64,000 nucleotides of DNA from Anaeramoeba flamelloides (taxonomy: Eukaryota > Metamonada > Anaeramoebidae). The number at the start of each line of letters is the position of its first letter. Position 1 is the stretch's first letter. Shown here one piece after another: positions 11,623 through 22,110 of this stretch. The translations under genes and the position numbers were made by a program. Under the pieces are notes generated by a model. The model was not told the origin of the DNA. It was given only the letters and a program-made list of their open reading frames with translations, and made no database searches. The DNA lies in the NCBI GenBank assembly GCA_027625915.1, contig JANTQA010000023.1:16616001-16680000 (forward strand). Reading direction: 5' to 3'.

Positions 11623-13104
11623 ATGTGGAAGATCCATCTTCCTGACAGCAACACTCAAAATTTGTTACCTGGGGCAAGGTATTATGTGGGAAGAGGCACG
11701 CAAAACAATTATCAAATAAATGATAAAACGGTGTCGAAGGTGCATATCAAAATCGAGATTGAACCAAACAAGTGCATTCTTCATGATCGCTCAAAATTTG
11801 GAACGTATGTGAATACTGTTCGAATTCAGAAGAGTTGCGAGTTGTCTCTTGACACAAAAAATGAGATTTGTTTGGGGAAAAAGGAAAATAGGTTGTCTCT
11901 TCAATTCTATCCAATAATTATTTGCACATCCTTAGTGAGCAAACTTGAAAAAAACAAGATACAGACGCTTTGTAGTAAATTAGGTGTGAGGTTCACCCAC
12001 GATTTTGATAAGTGTACGCATTTAGTTATGAAACAAATTGGTGTGACTGTCAAGGTCTTGCTGTCGCTAATCGAAGCTAAGCATATCGTTTCGTTCTCTT
12101 GGTTAGAAAAAATCATCAGGTCTCGTGAAACGTTTGAATGGCCAAAAGAAGAAGAAAACTTCCCCGTTATTATTGAAGAAATGCTCATTTCAGAGTTTAC
12201 TCCTCCCGAAATGAAGCAATCGTTACTCCAAAAAAATAGATCCAAACTCTTTCAGCATCGAATCTTTTTGTTTTTGAGTGTTGAAGTCTTTAACCATTCG
12301 GCTGTGGTTGTCACACGAGCTGGAGGGAGGGTTGTTTTGATGAATATTGATAATCCCAAATGCACAGAAGAAATCCAAGTATGGATAACCAAATTTATCA
12401 AAGAAGAAGCCAAATTGGGCAGAATTCTGTGTGTTGTTGAGCCACGCAATAATGGCGTAGTTGACTGGAGAAAAATAATAAGAAAATTCCAAATCACACA
12501 AATTCTTGAAACAGAAATAGGGATGGCAATTATCACAAACTCGACAGAAAAATTTTGTAACCCACAACAACCTGTTTTTCAAGCGAAAAATAATTCAACA
12601 AAAAATATTGATAATTCGATTCAATTACAAAATACCAATACACGGAGAAGTGTAAATGTGACAGGACAAGAAATGAATGAGGAGGAAGACGACGACGACG
12701 ACGAAGACGATGATGATGATGATGATGATGAATTAGATTCAATTGAAAAGGAATTACTAGTCAATGAACAAGAAACACAAATCCCAAATTATAATTATGA
12801 TGATAATAATAATAATAATAATAATTTTGATTTGCAAAAACCACAGAATTACCAACAACCAAATAATAGTACCATAAGAAATGAAGGGAATACAAATTTA
12901 TCAAAAAACAAAAGAAAAAATGTTACTGAATTTAAATCAACAATTCTTTCGCAACAATTAAAAAAAAAAAAATCAAATTTCCAAAAATCAATGAACTTTA
13001 AAAAAAAGCCAAAAAAAAAAATCAATTACGACCATGATCCTTTATTTTGCCAACCTGTAAATTCCAAAAAAAGAAAAAGAAAAACTTTTAAAAAAAAAAA
13101 ATAA
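11623..13104 (+). CDS. NBN: nibrin (NBS1), FHA-BRCT-BRCT subunit of the MRN DNA-repair complex
   Basis: Nibrin pairs with Mre11-Rad50 in the nucleus to sense and process DNA double-strand breaks and activate ATM-type kinases. The single-exon ORF of 493 residues begins MWKI, as nibrins do. The FHA domain (about 1-100) shows the phosphothreonine-binding residues: GR (23-24), SKVH (38-41) and KFGTYVN (58-64). BRCT1 spans about 108-200 with CTHLVM. BRCT2 spans about 210-320 and ends in ILETEIGMAII followed by FCNPQQ, a block I know from animal nibrins. A low-complexity tail follows with an Asp/Glu run (about 350-372) and Asn runs. The C-terminus is very basic, and NFKKKPKKK there could be the Mre11-binding motif. 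The start is supported by the FHA alignment; the GAC/GAT and AAT repeats make the tail length unstable. Confidence 0.85.
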   Translation: MWKIHLPDSNTQNLLPGARYYVGRGTQNNYQINDKTVSKVHIKIEIEPNKCILHDRSKFGTYVNTVRIQKSCELSLDTKNEICLGKKENRLSLQFYPIIICTSLVSKLEKNKIQTLCSKLGVRFTHDFDKCTHLVMKQIGVTVKVLLSLIEAKHIVSFSWLEKIIRSRETFEWPKEEENFPVIIEEMLISEFTPPEMKQSLLQKNRSKLFQHRIFLFLSVEVFNHSAVVVTRAGGRVVLMNIDNPKCTEEIQVWITKFIKEEAKLGRILCVVEPRNNGVVDWRKIIRKFQITQILETEIGMAIITNSTEKFCNPQQPVFQAKNNSTKNIDNSIQLQNTNTRRSVNVTGQEMNEEEDDDDDEDDDDDDDDELDSIEKELLVNEQETQIPNYNYDDNNNNNNNFDLQKPQNYQQPNNSTIRNEGNTNLSKNKRKNVTEFKSTILSQQLKKKKSNFQKSMNFKKKPKKKINYDHDPLFCQPVNSKKRKRKTFKKKK

Positions 13105-13127
13105 CTTTTCCAATATTTCCTTCTTGA

Positions 13128-13128
13128 G

Positions 13129-13159
<31 letters not shown>

Positions 13160-13235
13160 GTGTATATGTGTATATGTGTATATGTGTATGTGTGTATGTG
13201 TGTATGTGTGTATGTGTATGTGTATGTATGTATGA
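13128..13235. repeat. TA/TG microsatellite
   Basis: A compound run of TA, TGTA and TGTG repeats starting about 25 bases after the nibrin stop codon. Open frames read through it on the minus strand are artefacts. Confidence 0.9.
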
Positions 13236-13439
13236 ATACACAATATTACTATGTAATAAATAAATGAATTTTTAATTTTTATTTTTCTTACTTTACCCAA
13301 TCCCAATGTGTAAAATGTTATTTTTGTTAGAAAAGAAGAATTTTTGGAATTTTAAAATCATTTTTTACTTTAATTTCCTTTTTCATAAAAACCTGGCCGA
13401 AAAAAAAAAAAAAAAAGTACACTTGAATATTGAATATTA

Positions 13440-13480
13440 TTATTATTAAAGAAGTGTAAATTACACTCTAGATGCAAATT
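13440..13480 (-). mobile_element. LINE 3'-tail fragment
   Basis: On the minus strand this holds the tail motif CATCTAGAGTGTAATTTACA followed by CTTCTTTAATAATAATAAT. The same motif follows the LINE-type ORF ends at 19800-19850 and 56430-56465. Only the extreme 3' end remains, as in a severely 5'-truncated insertion. Confidence 0.55.
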
Positions 13481-14287
13481 AATAATCATTTCCCTTTCAT
13501 AAATTGACGTTTAAAAGCATAAATTTTAAAGTTATTCAATCAAGAAAAATATACCCTATTTATTTTCTTGGTTTTCAATTTGATTCCATGTAATGAGTTT
13601 TTAGAATCCCAAATAATTAAAAATTGGAATCATAATATAAAAATGATTATAATGAAATCGGTTTTGTCAAACCTTTTCTACTTGTTAAAGTACATTTTAA
13701 GAATTATTTTTCAAAAATATTTAATATTATTTTATTCTGATTTCATTGTAATCAAAAACGCATTTTTATTTGGTACCAAAACTCTATTAAAAAAAAAAAA
13801 GAATCTTTTGATTCCACTTCAGAGTAAAATAATTTTATAGGGTGTAATAAACATAAAAATACTAATTTTGATGAAAAGATGATTAAAAATAAAAATTCAA
13901 GAAGAAAAAGATGGAATATATATTTTTTTGAGGAATATTAAATTCTTTTCAAAAAAAAAAAAAAATGTAAAAATCTATTTATTAATCATTTAATTTTGAG
14001 AATGATGTGGTTCTAATCAAAAAAAAAAATAAACCTGAAATAAACTTGAATTTAAAATTTATAACTCACCAAAATTCTATTTGTAAAAAAAAAAACCTTT
14101 TTTATTCAATTTAGGACAAATAACAAATTAGAATTATTCACTAATTGGGATGTTAACAATTGTTTATAATTAATCTTTTCCACAAAACAAAAAATTATTA
14201 CTCAGAATAAAAGAATGTCTTAAAACTTTTCGAGATGGAGCTGAATAAAAAAATACAAGGGTAAATTTGTAAAAATTTTATTAACAA
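13481..14287. other. intergenic, nothing recognised
   Basis: AT-rich. A plus-strand open frame at 13568-13840 has no domain and the composition of spacer, so it is not called. Confidence 0.35.
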
Positions 14288-14590
14288 TATTGATCGATCA
14301 AATGCCTAGATACCATCAACTAATTTTATTTGAAGTTCTTCTATTTTCAAGAACTCAACTTTAACCTAATATCGATTGTTTGAAAAAAATCTATTGATGG
14401 ATCGAAAAGAGGCTACTATAATTCAAAAAATTAAATGAAAACAAAAAAACGAAAAAGATGAAAAAATGATTTTACATATATTTTTCAAAAAATCAAAATT
14501 ATTTCCAATTTGAATGGAAATTGTCTTCTTGTGATTCTTTTAACTGTTTTAACTGTGTGGAAAATTTTGAATTTTTAGTTTAGGTTGAAA
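14288..14590 (+). repeat. dispersed ~300-bp repeat, copy 1 of a pair
   Basis: Shares, in the same order, TTGATCGATCAA, TAGATACCATCAACTA, GAAGTTCTTCTATTTTCAAG, ATTTCCAATTTGAATGGAAA and TTTTAACTGTGTGGAAAATT with the inverted copy at 24512-24810. No ORF. Confidence 0.6.
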
Positions 14591-14859
14591 CTTATCATTG
14601 AAATAAAAAAGAATCATTCGGAGTCCATGGAATGTAAAAAAAGAATTATTTGTGTTTTTTTTTCAAAAAGGAATTCAAAATGTGAACTCTGATTATTTAC
14701 ATGTCTTCAAAAGCAAAAAAAAATTAAGGTTCAAAAAGGGTTTTGAAAATAAAAATAAAAATATTAAAAAAATAAAAAATACAATATGAAAGAAAGGAAA
14801 AAAATATAATTGAAAGTAATCTTTTTAATTTTTTTACCTTAATAAATAAAAAAAACAAA

Positions 14860-14975
14860 ATGAAAAAGAAAAAGAAAAAGGAATAGAAATAGAAAAAGAA
14901 ATAGAAATAGAAAAATGAATAGAAATAGAAATAGAAAATGAAAATGAAAAAGAAATAGAAAAAGAAATTGAAATG
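14860..14975. repeat. GAAATA/GAAAAA purine repeat
   Basis: An imperfect hexamer tract (AGAAATAGAAATAGAAAAAG and variants) just downstream of the VPS34 stop codon. The Phe/Tyr-rich open frame across it on the minus strand is an artefact. Confidence 0.85.
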
Positions 14976-15028
14976 ATTAAATGTAAAGGAGAAAAAAATA
15001 AAAAAAAAAATCAAAAATAAGCATTTCC

Positions 15029-17380
15029 TTAATTTTTAATTTTTTTAACTAATTTATGGATCGTTTCAACAATTTGAGGGAATAATGCGGTAACTGATTC
15101 ATTGATTAATTCTTGGAAAAATTCCATTGCCTCTTCATCTGAAAGGTCAAGTCTGTATTTTTCTTGAATTTTTAATAAGCAAGTTTCTCTATCATTTTTG
15201 ACTCCTTCCAAATCTGCATCAAGCATCAGGGCAAATAAATTGATAATTAAATTCGCGGATTTTCTTAAGATATTAAAGGCTTCACAGCATAGTTTTTTAA
15301 ACTTTTCATATACTTGCGATTTTCGGCCGCCCATTCCTTCAACCATCTCCTTGCACAATTTAAAGGGAGGTGGGAGGGGCTTTGGATCTGCGCCGAGGAT
15401 GTAGCCAAAATCGATGTGGAAAAGATTGCCTCTTTCTGTCATCAACAAGTTATCAAGATGCCTATCGCCAATACCTAGTATATACGTGATTACGCAATAT
15501 CCCGCACAGGATTTGACATAGTTGTCCATAACTGATTTTTTGATCCCCCACAAGTCGTTCGTGCTTTTATTTTTTTTTTTCAAATATTTTTGAATGGTGC
15601 CATAGTCCTTTAAAATGTCTGCCACGCCGCGCACATTGGGAACCTTTTCAATAATGCCGATTTCGTTTGAGATGGCCAGCACTTTATAAGGTGTTAGGGC
15701 CAGATCCATATTTTCCTTTTTTAACAAGCGATCCATCAGATTGATCATTTGGATAATCAACTGATCTTGTCTCGTATCGTCGCCAAACTTGAACAAAATC
15801 CCATTTCTGTTGTTGGTTAGCTGGTTTGACGACCGTAAATCCAAGCCAAAGGGCTGCATTGCCGATTTAAAAATATGTGCGGTTTCAGGTATAAGGCCAG
15901 TGATCTTGATATTTGGATCTAAGGGGTGTTCCAGCGATTCAAAGGCTAATAACTTTTCAAACTTGCCGCCCTCACTTAAGCTAGCCCTGAGCTTGACAAT
16001 TTTTTTCCTTCTTTTCACTTTCAGCGATCTGATGTGCTTTTGCAAATTACATAGCTCGTCGATAAAGGAAACTTGGTTTTTTAGCATTTCGTGCATTTTG
16101 GAATTTGTTTTATCCAACCTTTGCAGAAAGATGTCTTGGATCATGGAAAAATTATTCATACTATTTTCAGATCCCTTTTCCACATTCAAATGCCAATACA
16201 AATTGTTGCCCAAATTAATGTTTTGTAGCCCTCGTTCAAGTAAAAATTGCGTTAGATCGGCCTCCAAGGGGTTCTTTTCATATCGAATGGCCTGCACTAG
16301 CTGTAGCAAATAATCTAAGAGTTCGTCATCGCTTGCCCTCCTGAGGCATTTGACAGCGTACTTTCGAACAATTTCTGATGGAAAGGCTTCGCTGAGCAAC
16401 TCGAGCGCATCCTCGGTGTCGATACGGGTCCATTCGTTAATTAATTCCTGTGCATGCTTTTCTTCGTTCTTGTCATTCCAGTCAACACACTTTAAAAATT
16501 TGGTTAGAGACTTTTTATATTTGGTTAAAAAGTATCGGTATTTCCAGAGCAAATTTTTGGAGTCGTCCTTTAATTGTAAAGTGGGTGGCTGTGCAATGAT
16601 CTCTTCCAAAATGAAGAGCTCCTCAGAATTCGGTTTCAAATTTCGATCAAACCAAGACCGTTTCTCAGGCGACAGCTTTCGGTTTTTTAATTCCACAGGG
16701 TTGTCTCGGTTCATTTCAGGATCCCAAATTGCTGCGTGCGAGGTCGAATTTTCAAACTTGAGCACATCCAAGGGCGGAATCGGTTCCTTTAATAGCTTTT
16801 CCTGATAATAGACGGTGTACGGGATCTTTGTTGTTTCGCCCATCTTGTTCAGAATTTGCTTTGTAAATGTTGGGAACTCCAATTGGAAGACGAGCGTTTT
16901 CTTTTCACAGCAATGCTCATGGAATTTCTCATAAATGATCCGCTCAATACGCGTGTCCAGCCAATCAATTCTTTTACGCCTCCCCTTTCGTAGCTCATAC
17001 CGGTAATTCCTCATCCTTTTGTCGAGTCGCGATAACTCGCAACCCTCTTCCAACTTGCCAACCAAATTGTTGTCATACACCTGTTTGCCTTTCTTGTGCA
17101 AGTACATCCGTAAATGATACCCCCCACTCCTCATCTTCCTTTTTGAAGAGTACAACGAAATCCGAGTGCCACCTACAACAAAAATATGGGATGGAGAATA
17201 AATCCCATACACAGTAAACAAAAATTCCGTGTCCTGTGGACAATCACGGTACTTCATCGGGAATGTTAATGCCTTGTCCCACGTGCACGTGTTTGTTTTT
17301 ACATACTTGGTCATTTGCGGGACAGTTAATCTTCTTCCAGAGCTATACAGTTCTCCAACAACAAAATAACTACAATTATT

Positions 17381-17425
<45 letters not shown>

Positions 17426-17966
17426 TTGGGTAGGTTAAAAGAGAGCAAGGTTTAATAACGAAAGAATTTGGTTTTATTTTTTTGATTATTTGTTTGTGAT
17501 CAATAAAAAGAGTTCATTGAAAAGGAAACAGTAATAAAAAGTTTTTTAAACAAGAACTTTTTTGAGGGAAAGTTCGAAAAAATAAAAAGAGTTTAGATTG
17601 TTAACTGGTTTTAAAAAGATCATTTTCTTTTTTAAATTTGAAAAAAAAAAAAAAAAACAATTGGTAAAAGAAAGTTTTTTTTTTTTTAGGTTCTTGATTC
17701 GAAAAACAATTTTGATCGAAAAGGAAAAAAATTTAAAAAGAAAAGTTGGTTCTTTTTCAGAAACAAAAACAAACCAATTTAGGAAAGAAAAAGAAAAAAA
17801 AAAATTACTTTTCAAAAAATCCAGAATAAGGAAGAAAATCATCGTTTTGGAGATGTGTAATGTCATTTGGAATTTCACCAAGAACTTTTTTAATTTTAAT
17901 TCTTACAAACGATTGTATTTCATGACTGGGAATAAATTTATAATTCAGTTTGATTGTTTTTTCCAT
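15029..17966 (-). CDS. VPS34: class III phosphatidylinositol 3-kinase VPS34, two exons
   Basis: Makes PI3P on endosomes and autophagosomes, in complex with VPS15 and Beclin/ATG6. CDS is the join of 17966-17809 and 17369-15029, 832 residues, close to the usual 830-890. Exon 1 starts MEKTIKLNYKF and ends FLPYSGFFE; exon 2 continues NYFVVGELYSSGRRLTVP, rebuilding the N-terminal C2 domain. The intron (17370-17808) has donor GTAATT and acceptor GTAG, phase 2 on both sides. The helical (PIK) domain covers about 270-450. The kinase domain has GDDTRQDQ (about 583), the catalytic loop GIGDRHLDN (DRH about 687-689) and the activation loop IDFGYILGADPKP (D about 706), the class III form. The C-terminal helix reaches LVKKIKN. 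Everything expected for activity is present. The intron contains about 38 T on the plus strand, i.e. poly-A just upstream of the acceptor on the coding strand. Confidence 0.93.
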
Positions 17967-19375
17967 TAATACAATTTTGAAAAATGTATTAAAATAAAAA
18001 AAAATGAAAATTCCAAATTTTTGAATCTTCGAGAAGTAACATATAATCTTTTTTGAGGTATTTATTGTCAAAGAACTTTAATTAGAGATATAGTGTGTAC
18101 TTTATATTTTTATTAAAGGATATTTTTCTTGCCGATTTTTTTTATTCAAATTTTCTTTAAGGGAAGAGTCTTTTATTTTTAAGTGTCCAATTTCGAAATA
18201 AGGGTTCTTTATCTAGAAATATGTTTAATATTGAAAATAAACTGTGGTTTTCAAATCTAAGTAATTGACAAAAAATTTTCTCAATCTCTTTTTATTTTGG
18301 TAAATAATTTTTATCGAGATTAGTACCTAGATTTTCAATTTTTCTTCTAAAATAAAAGAGTTTTCGGGGAGATAATTTGGATTTTTTGATCTCTATTTAC
18401 TTATTTGATCCTTTTTTATTGTTTGTATTGGATGAATTGGATGGCAAATATCCACAACGAAAGTATATTTCATCTATAAAAAAATGAACTTAATAATCTG
18501 ACATTGTATCCAATTTAAATAATAAACATAGTAATGAAAAGGTATTCGATTTCTTATTTAATCTGGTTGAATTGTTAAAAAGGGTATTTGTTAAATCTTG
18601 GAGTGGCTGTGGGTATTTAAATTTCTGTTTTTTTAACAACTATAGGTTTTTAAAGGGCTATTTAATTAACTTCAATTTGGATTGATGAACTTTTAAAAAT
18701 TGGTGAAAATACTTGAGGGTTGTTAGAAGTTATTTTTTTTATCTTTGTAAAAAGAAAAAGAAAAGATCAGATTGTTATAAAAACTAAAAACTTCAATTAA
18801 TATTTTTGTTTTTTTTTTTTAATTGTCACAACAAATCTTTTGAGAGGAAATTAATCTTTAAAGTATTGTAGCTACTCTTTTTAAAAATTGTTTAACAAAT
18901 GATCTGTAAAATACTACACCAAACTGTCTTATTCAATAGTTTCCGTTTTATATATAATTTTGAATTTGCATTTTTTTGAAAATAACATGAATGAAAAAAC
19001 TTGTGGTCAAAATTGGGTTTGGTAATATAAAAAAATTTCGAAGGTTTTAGTATTTGGTTTTAATAAAAAATTTAGCTCTTTTTTGAAATATTTAGAAACA
19101 CAATCGTATTCAATCCAAAATATTCAATTGATTTGAGGTGTGTTAAAAATCATAATTTTTGTATTTGAAACACAGAGTTATTTCAAATGTTCAAGAAAAA
19201 TGGAATTTTGAATTTAAAATTGAAAATATGGAAATTTTAATTAATAAAATACAATTTCAATTCAAAAATAATGAAAAATTTATCTCTGTTTTATTAGGGA
19301 AAAATGAAAAAAACCAAATAATAAAATAATAAAATTAACTGGAATTGGGAAGATTTATTGAACTAAAAAAAAAAA
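17967..19375. other. intergenic, nothing recognised
   Basis: 1.4 kb of AT-rich sequence upstream of VPS34. No exon-like frame or family repeat identified. Confidence 0.35.
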
Positions 19376-19469
19376 AACATAATCACATATTTAATGAATT
19401 ACTGAATCCCAAGAGCTGGAAAGTGCAGAATATTTCTCAATAATAAAATATCAAAAAAATTTATTTATT

Positions 19470-19862
19470 AATCAAAAATATTAAGATATCCATCAAGTTC
19501 AACAATTCTAATTTACAGAACATTTACCAACAACTTAAATAGACATTATTATGTAATCAATAAAAATTCAAATAAATTTTGTCGTTTATGCTTAAAATAT
19601 GAACATAAGGAAATAATAGAAAAAAATGATCACTTTTTATGGGTATGTCCTTCCTATGAAAAAGATAGATTAATTTTTCTGAAAAGGTTAAAAGAATTAA
19701 ATTTTAATGAAATAATTTTAAATTATGATAGCTTAAAATTATTTTCGTTAATTAATAATCGTAAAATCTATAATTTTACGCTTAAATTTCTATAAGGGAA
19801 TTTAAGTAAATGGGTACTTAGAGTGTAATTTACACTTCTTATTCAATAAAAATAAAAAAAAA
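19470..19862 (+). mobile_element. LINE 3' end with intact C-terminal zinc-knuckle coding piece
   Basis: The plus-strand frame from about 19505 to the stop near 19795 encodes TFTNNLNRHYYVINK, then CRLCLKYEHKE...DHFLWVCPSYEKDR and a tail ending YNFTLKFL. This parallels the end of the 1364-3513 LINE (SFTNGLKRYSYHLDK, CHCKND...DHFIWDCPKYKKSR), so it belongs to a related but distinct family. It is followed by a 3' UTR containing GAGTGTAATTTACACTTCTT and an A-rich tail with AATAAAAATAAAA. Everything 5' of the C-terminus is missing. Confidence 0.7.
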
Positions 19863-20734
19863 ATAATATTTTTTTTTTTTTTTGGAATTGTTTTAATGAA
19901 AAAAGTTCAAAGGCTTTTTTTTTAAAAAGGTTAAATCTTCTTTTTTTTTTTTTTTGGCTTTAAAAAGGTATAATAAAAAAATACAAAATCCTTCTATTGT
20001 GTATGAGAAGGCGGTTGATGGAATTTAGTTCATTAAAAAGTATTTTGCTCAAATTTTTATCATAAGGAAATTTCCTTTTGGAATTTTACCAATATTCGTA
20101 AAATTTGACATTTGAAGGGAACATAATTTGAAGAGGAAAATATAAAGAGGTAAGATAGATAATAAAATATTAAATTATAAGTATTAAATGAAAAGAAAAC
20201 AAGATTAAAATTTTCAAAATAGTGGTTTTCTAGATGATTATAAATTCACGAATTAAAAGAAAATCAATTACTAAAAATATTAATATAAAAAAAAATCGAA
20301 AAAAAAAAAGAAAAAGAAAAAAAGAATAATAAATCCAGAAATGATAAAGATGGGGATCCTTTTTAGAAAAAATTGGAAAGTGTTAGTTTTTTATTAGTCA
20401 TTTTAACTGAATTCTCTATCAAAAAAAAAAAAATTAATATATGTTGTTTTATTTGTATTTTTTTTTTTTTGATATAATTTTTTTTATTATATTTTTATTG
20501 ATCAAGGATAATCATTATCCAAGTAAATAATCACTCTTGTAATTTAATTCAACTCGGCAAAATAAGCATATTATAATCCTCAAAAGGTTAGCTTATAAAT
20601 ATCATTGATCAATATTTATTATAAGCCTATTTTTTGTATTCATTCAAATAACACCATCTATCCACTGTATTCAACTATTTTTCAATTCATAACAAACTGC
20701 TTTTCTATTAAAGCAGAACCGTATTTATCTCAAA
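19863..20734. other. intergenic, nothing recognised
   Basis: AT-rich with T runs; a small palindrome GGATAATCATTATCC lies at about 20506-20520. No gene seen. Confidence 0.35.
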
Positions 20735-21400
20735 TATCAATTCTTTGATAAAATCAACCTTTGAAGAACAAATAAAAAATAAACAGAATAATACATATCA
20801 AAGAATTTTTGATATACATCTGAAATAAAAATAATTAATCAATAAATTTTCTTAAAAATCGAAAAACTCAAATTCCTAGAGCCACATTGAGAAAAGCAAC
20901 AATGCCCGTTTTGATCTTTTATTGGAATTGGAATAATAAATAGAAAACACTTTTCACTTCGTTTTTCATACTTTTCTTTTTGAAACCAAGTCTCCAATTG
21001 AATTGTGTTGGGATTTGTGGCCTCTATTTGAAAAATGAAGTGGAAATGAAGTGAAAAAATTCACACATTTATAATTCAAATATCAGGATCGAAGATTGAA
21101 TAAAATTACAGTATAAATCAATATGATTTCTCAAAAAACATTTCCACAGTTTCAACACTCTTAGAATAAGATATTTTTACAAAGAGACTATTGGTCTTGT
21201 ATTAAAAAAAAATTACAAAACATATTAAGTGTCAATAAAAAAATCAAAAAAAAAGAAAAAATGTAAAAATTTGAAAAAATGATTTCAATTTTGAAAATTT
21301 CTAAAATAAAATTTTTCTTCTAATATCCATCCAAACACTTTAAACACATGTAATTCATACTTCACAATCAGCCACTTTGACTGGAAAATAGATTTTTTCC
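20735..21400 (+). repeat. dispersed 650-bp repeat, full-length copy with internal hairpin
   Basis: Matches 59680-60345 over its whole length in the same orientation. Shared words run from CCTTTGAAGAACAAATAA at the start, through GACTATTGGTCTTG, to TTTGACTG at the end. Its centre (20930-21080) is an inverted repeat beginning AAACACTTTTCACTTC and ending GAAGTGAAAAAATTCAC, of the hairpin type also found alone at 29720-29901. No coding capacity. Confidence 0.65.
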
Positions 21401-21424
21401 GAATTATATAAATCATTTTAACAA

Positions 21425-21720
21425 GTTAATAAAAACAATTCAAAAAAGTTTTGTCTTTTATTTTTAAAATATGAAAAGAAAGAAATAATAGAAAATATTG
21501 ATAATTTTTCATGGATATGTCCTTTCGATCAAAAAGATAGATTATTATTTCTAAAACAATTAAACGAAAACAATTTCTATCCACTTATTTTAATAAAAAA
21601 AATCAAGAGTTTATTTTATTAATTAATCATCATTAAATCTATGATTTTACACTTCAATTTCGTTTCAAAAATCTAAATCTAATAATATCTGGAGTTTAAT
21701 TTTAAAAACTTTTTTTAAAA
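21425..21720 (+). mobile_element. decayed LINE 3' end
   Basis: Nucleotide resemblance to 19540-19800: AATTCAAAAAAGTTTTGTC, GAAATAATAGAAAA, CATGGATATGTCCTT, AAAAAGATAGATTA and AAATCTATGATTTTACACTT appear in the same order. Several stops and shifts interrupt it. It directly follows the 650-bp repeat. Confidence 0.6.
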
Positions 21721-22110
21721 AAAAAATACATCCTTTTTTATAAATATTATTTTTAATCGAAATATTCCTTGTTCTTACTTTTTTTTTGTTTTTATGTTTT
21801 TCGATGGTTACTTTTTTTGAAATTCTAATCTCTAAATAGATATCATATTGAAAGAGAATAATTCTTAAAAAAGAAAGAAAATATGACTGTTTTTTTCTCG
21901 TATGACTTCTTCAAACATAATAAAAATAAAAATAAAAAAATTTTTTTTTTAAAAATATTTGTTTATTTATTTCTATTAAATTTTTCATTGACATAATGAA
22001 AAAAATAAAATATTGATTAAATAAATATGTATCAATTTATATAATATTAATTATTTAGCAAAAAAAAATAAATAAATAAAAATAAAAATAGCAGTAATAA
22101 CAATCAGGTA

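Noticed and set aside
13026-13306. Two His/Thr/Ile-repeat open frames on the minus strand
   Set aside because: Both are translations of the TA/TG microsatellite after nibrin.
14724-15014. Phe/Tyr-rich minus-strand open frame downstream of VPS34
   Set aside because: Produced by the GAAATA purine repeat.
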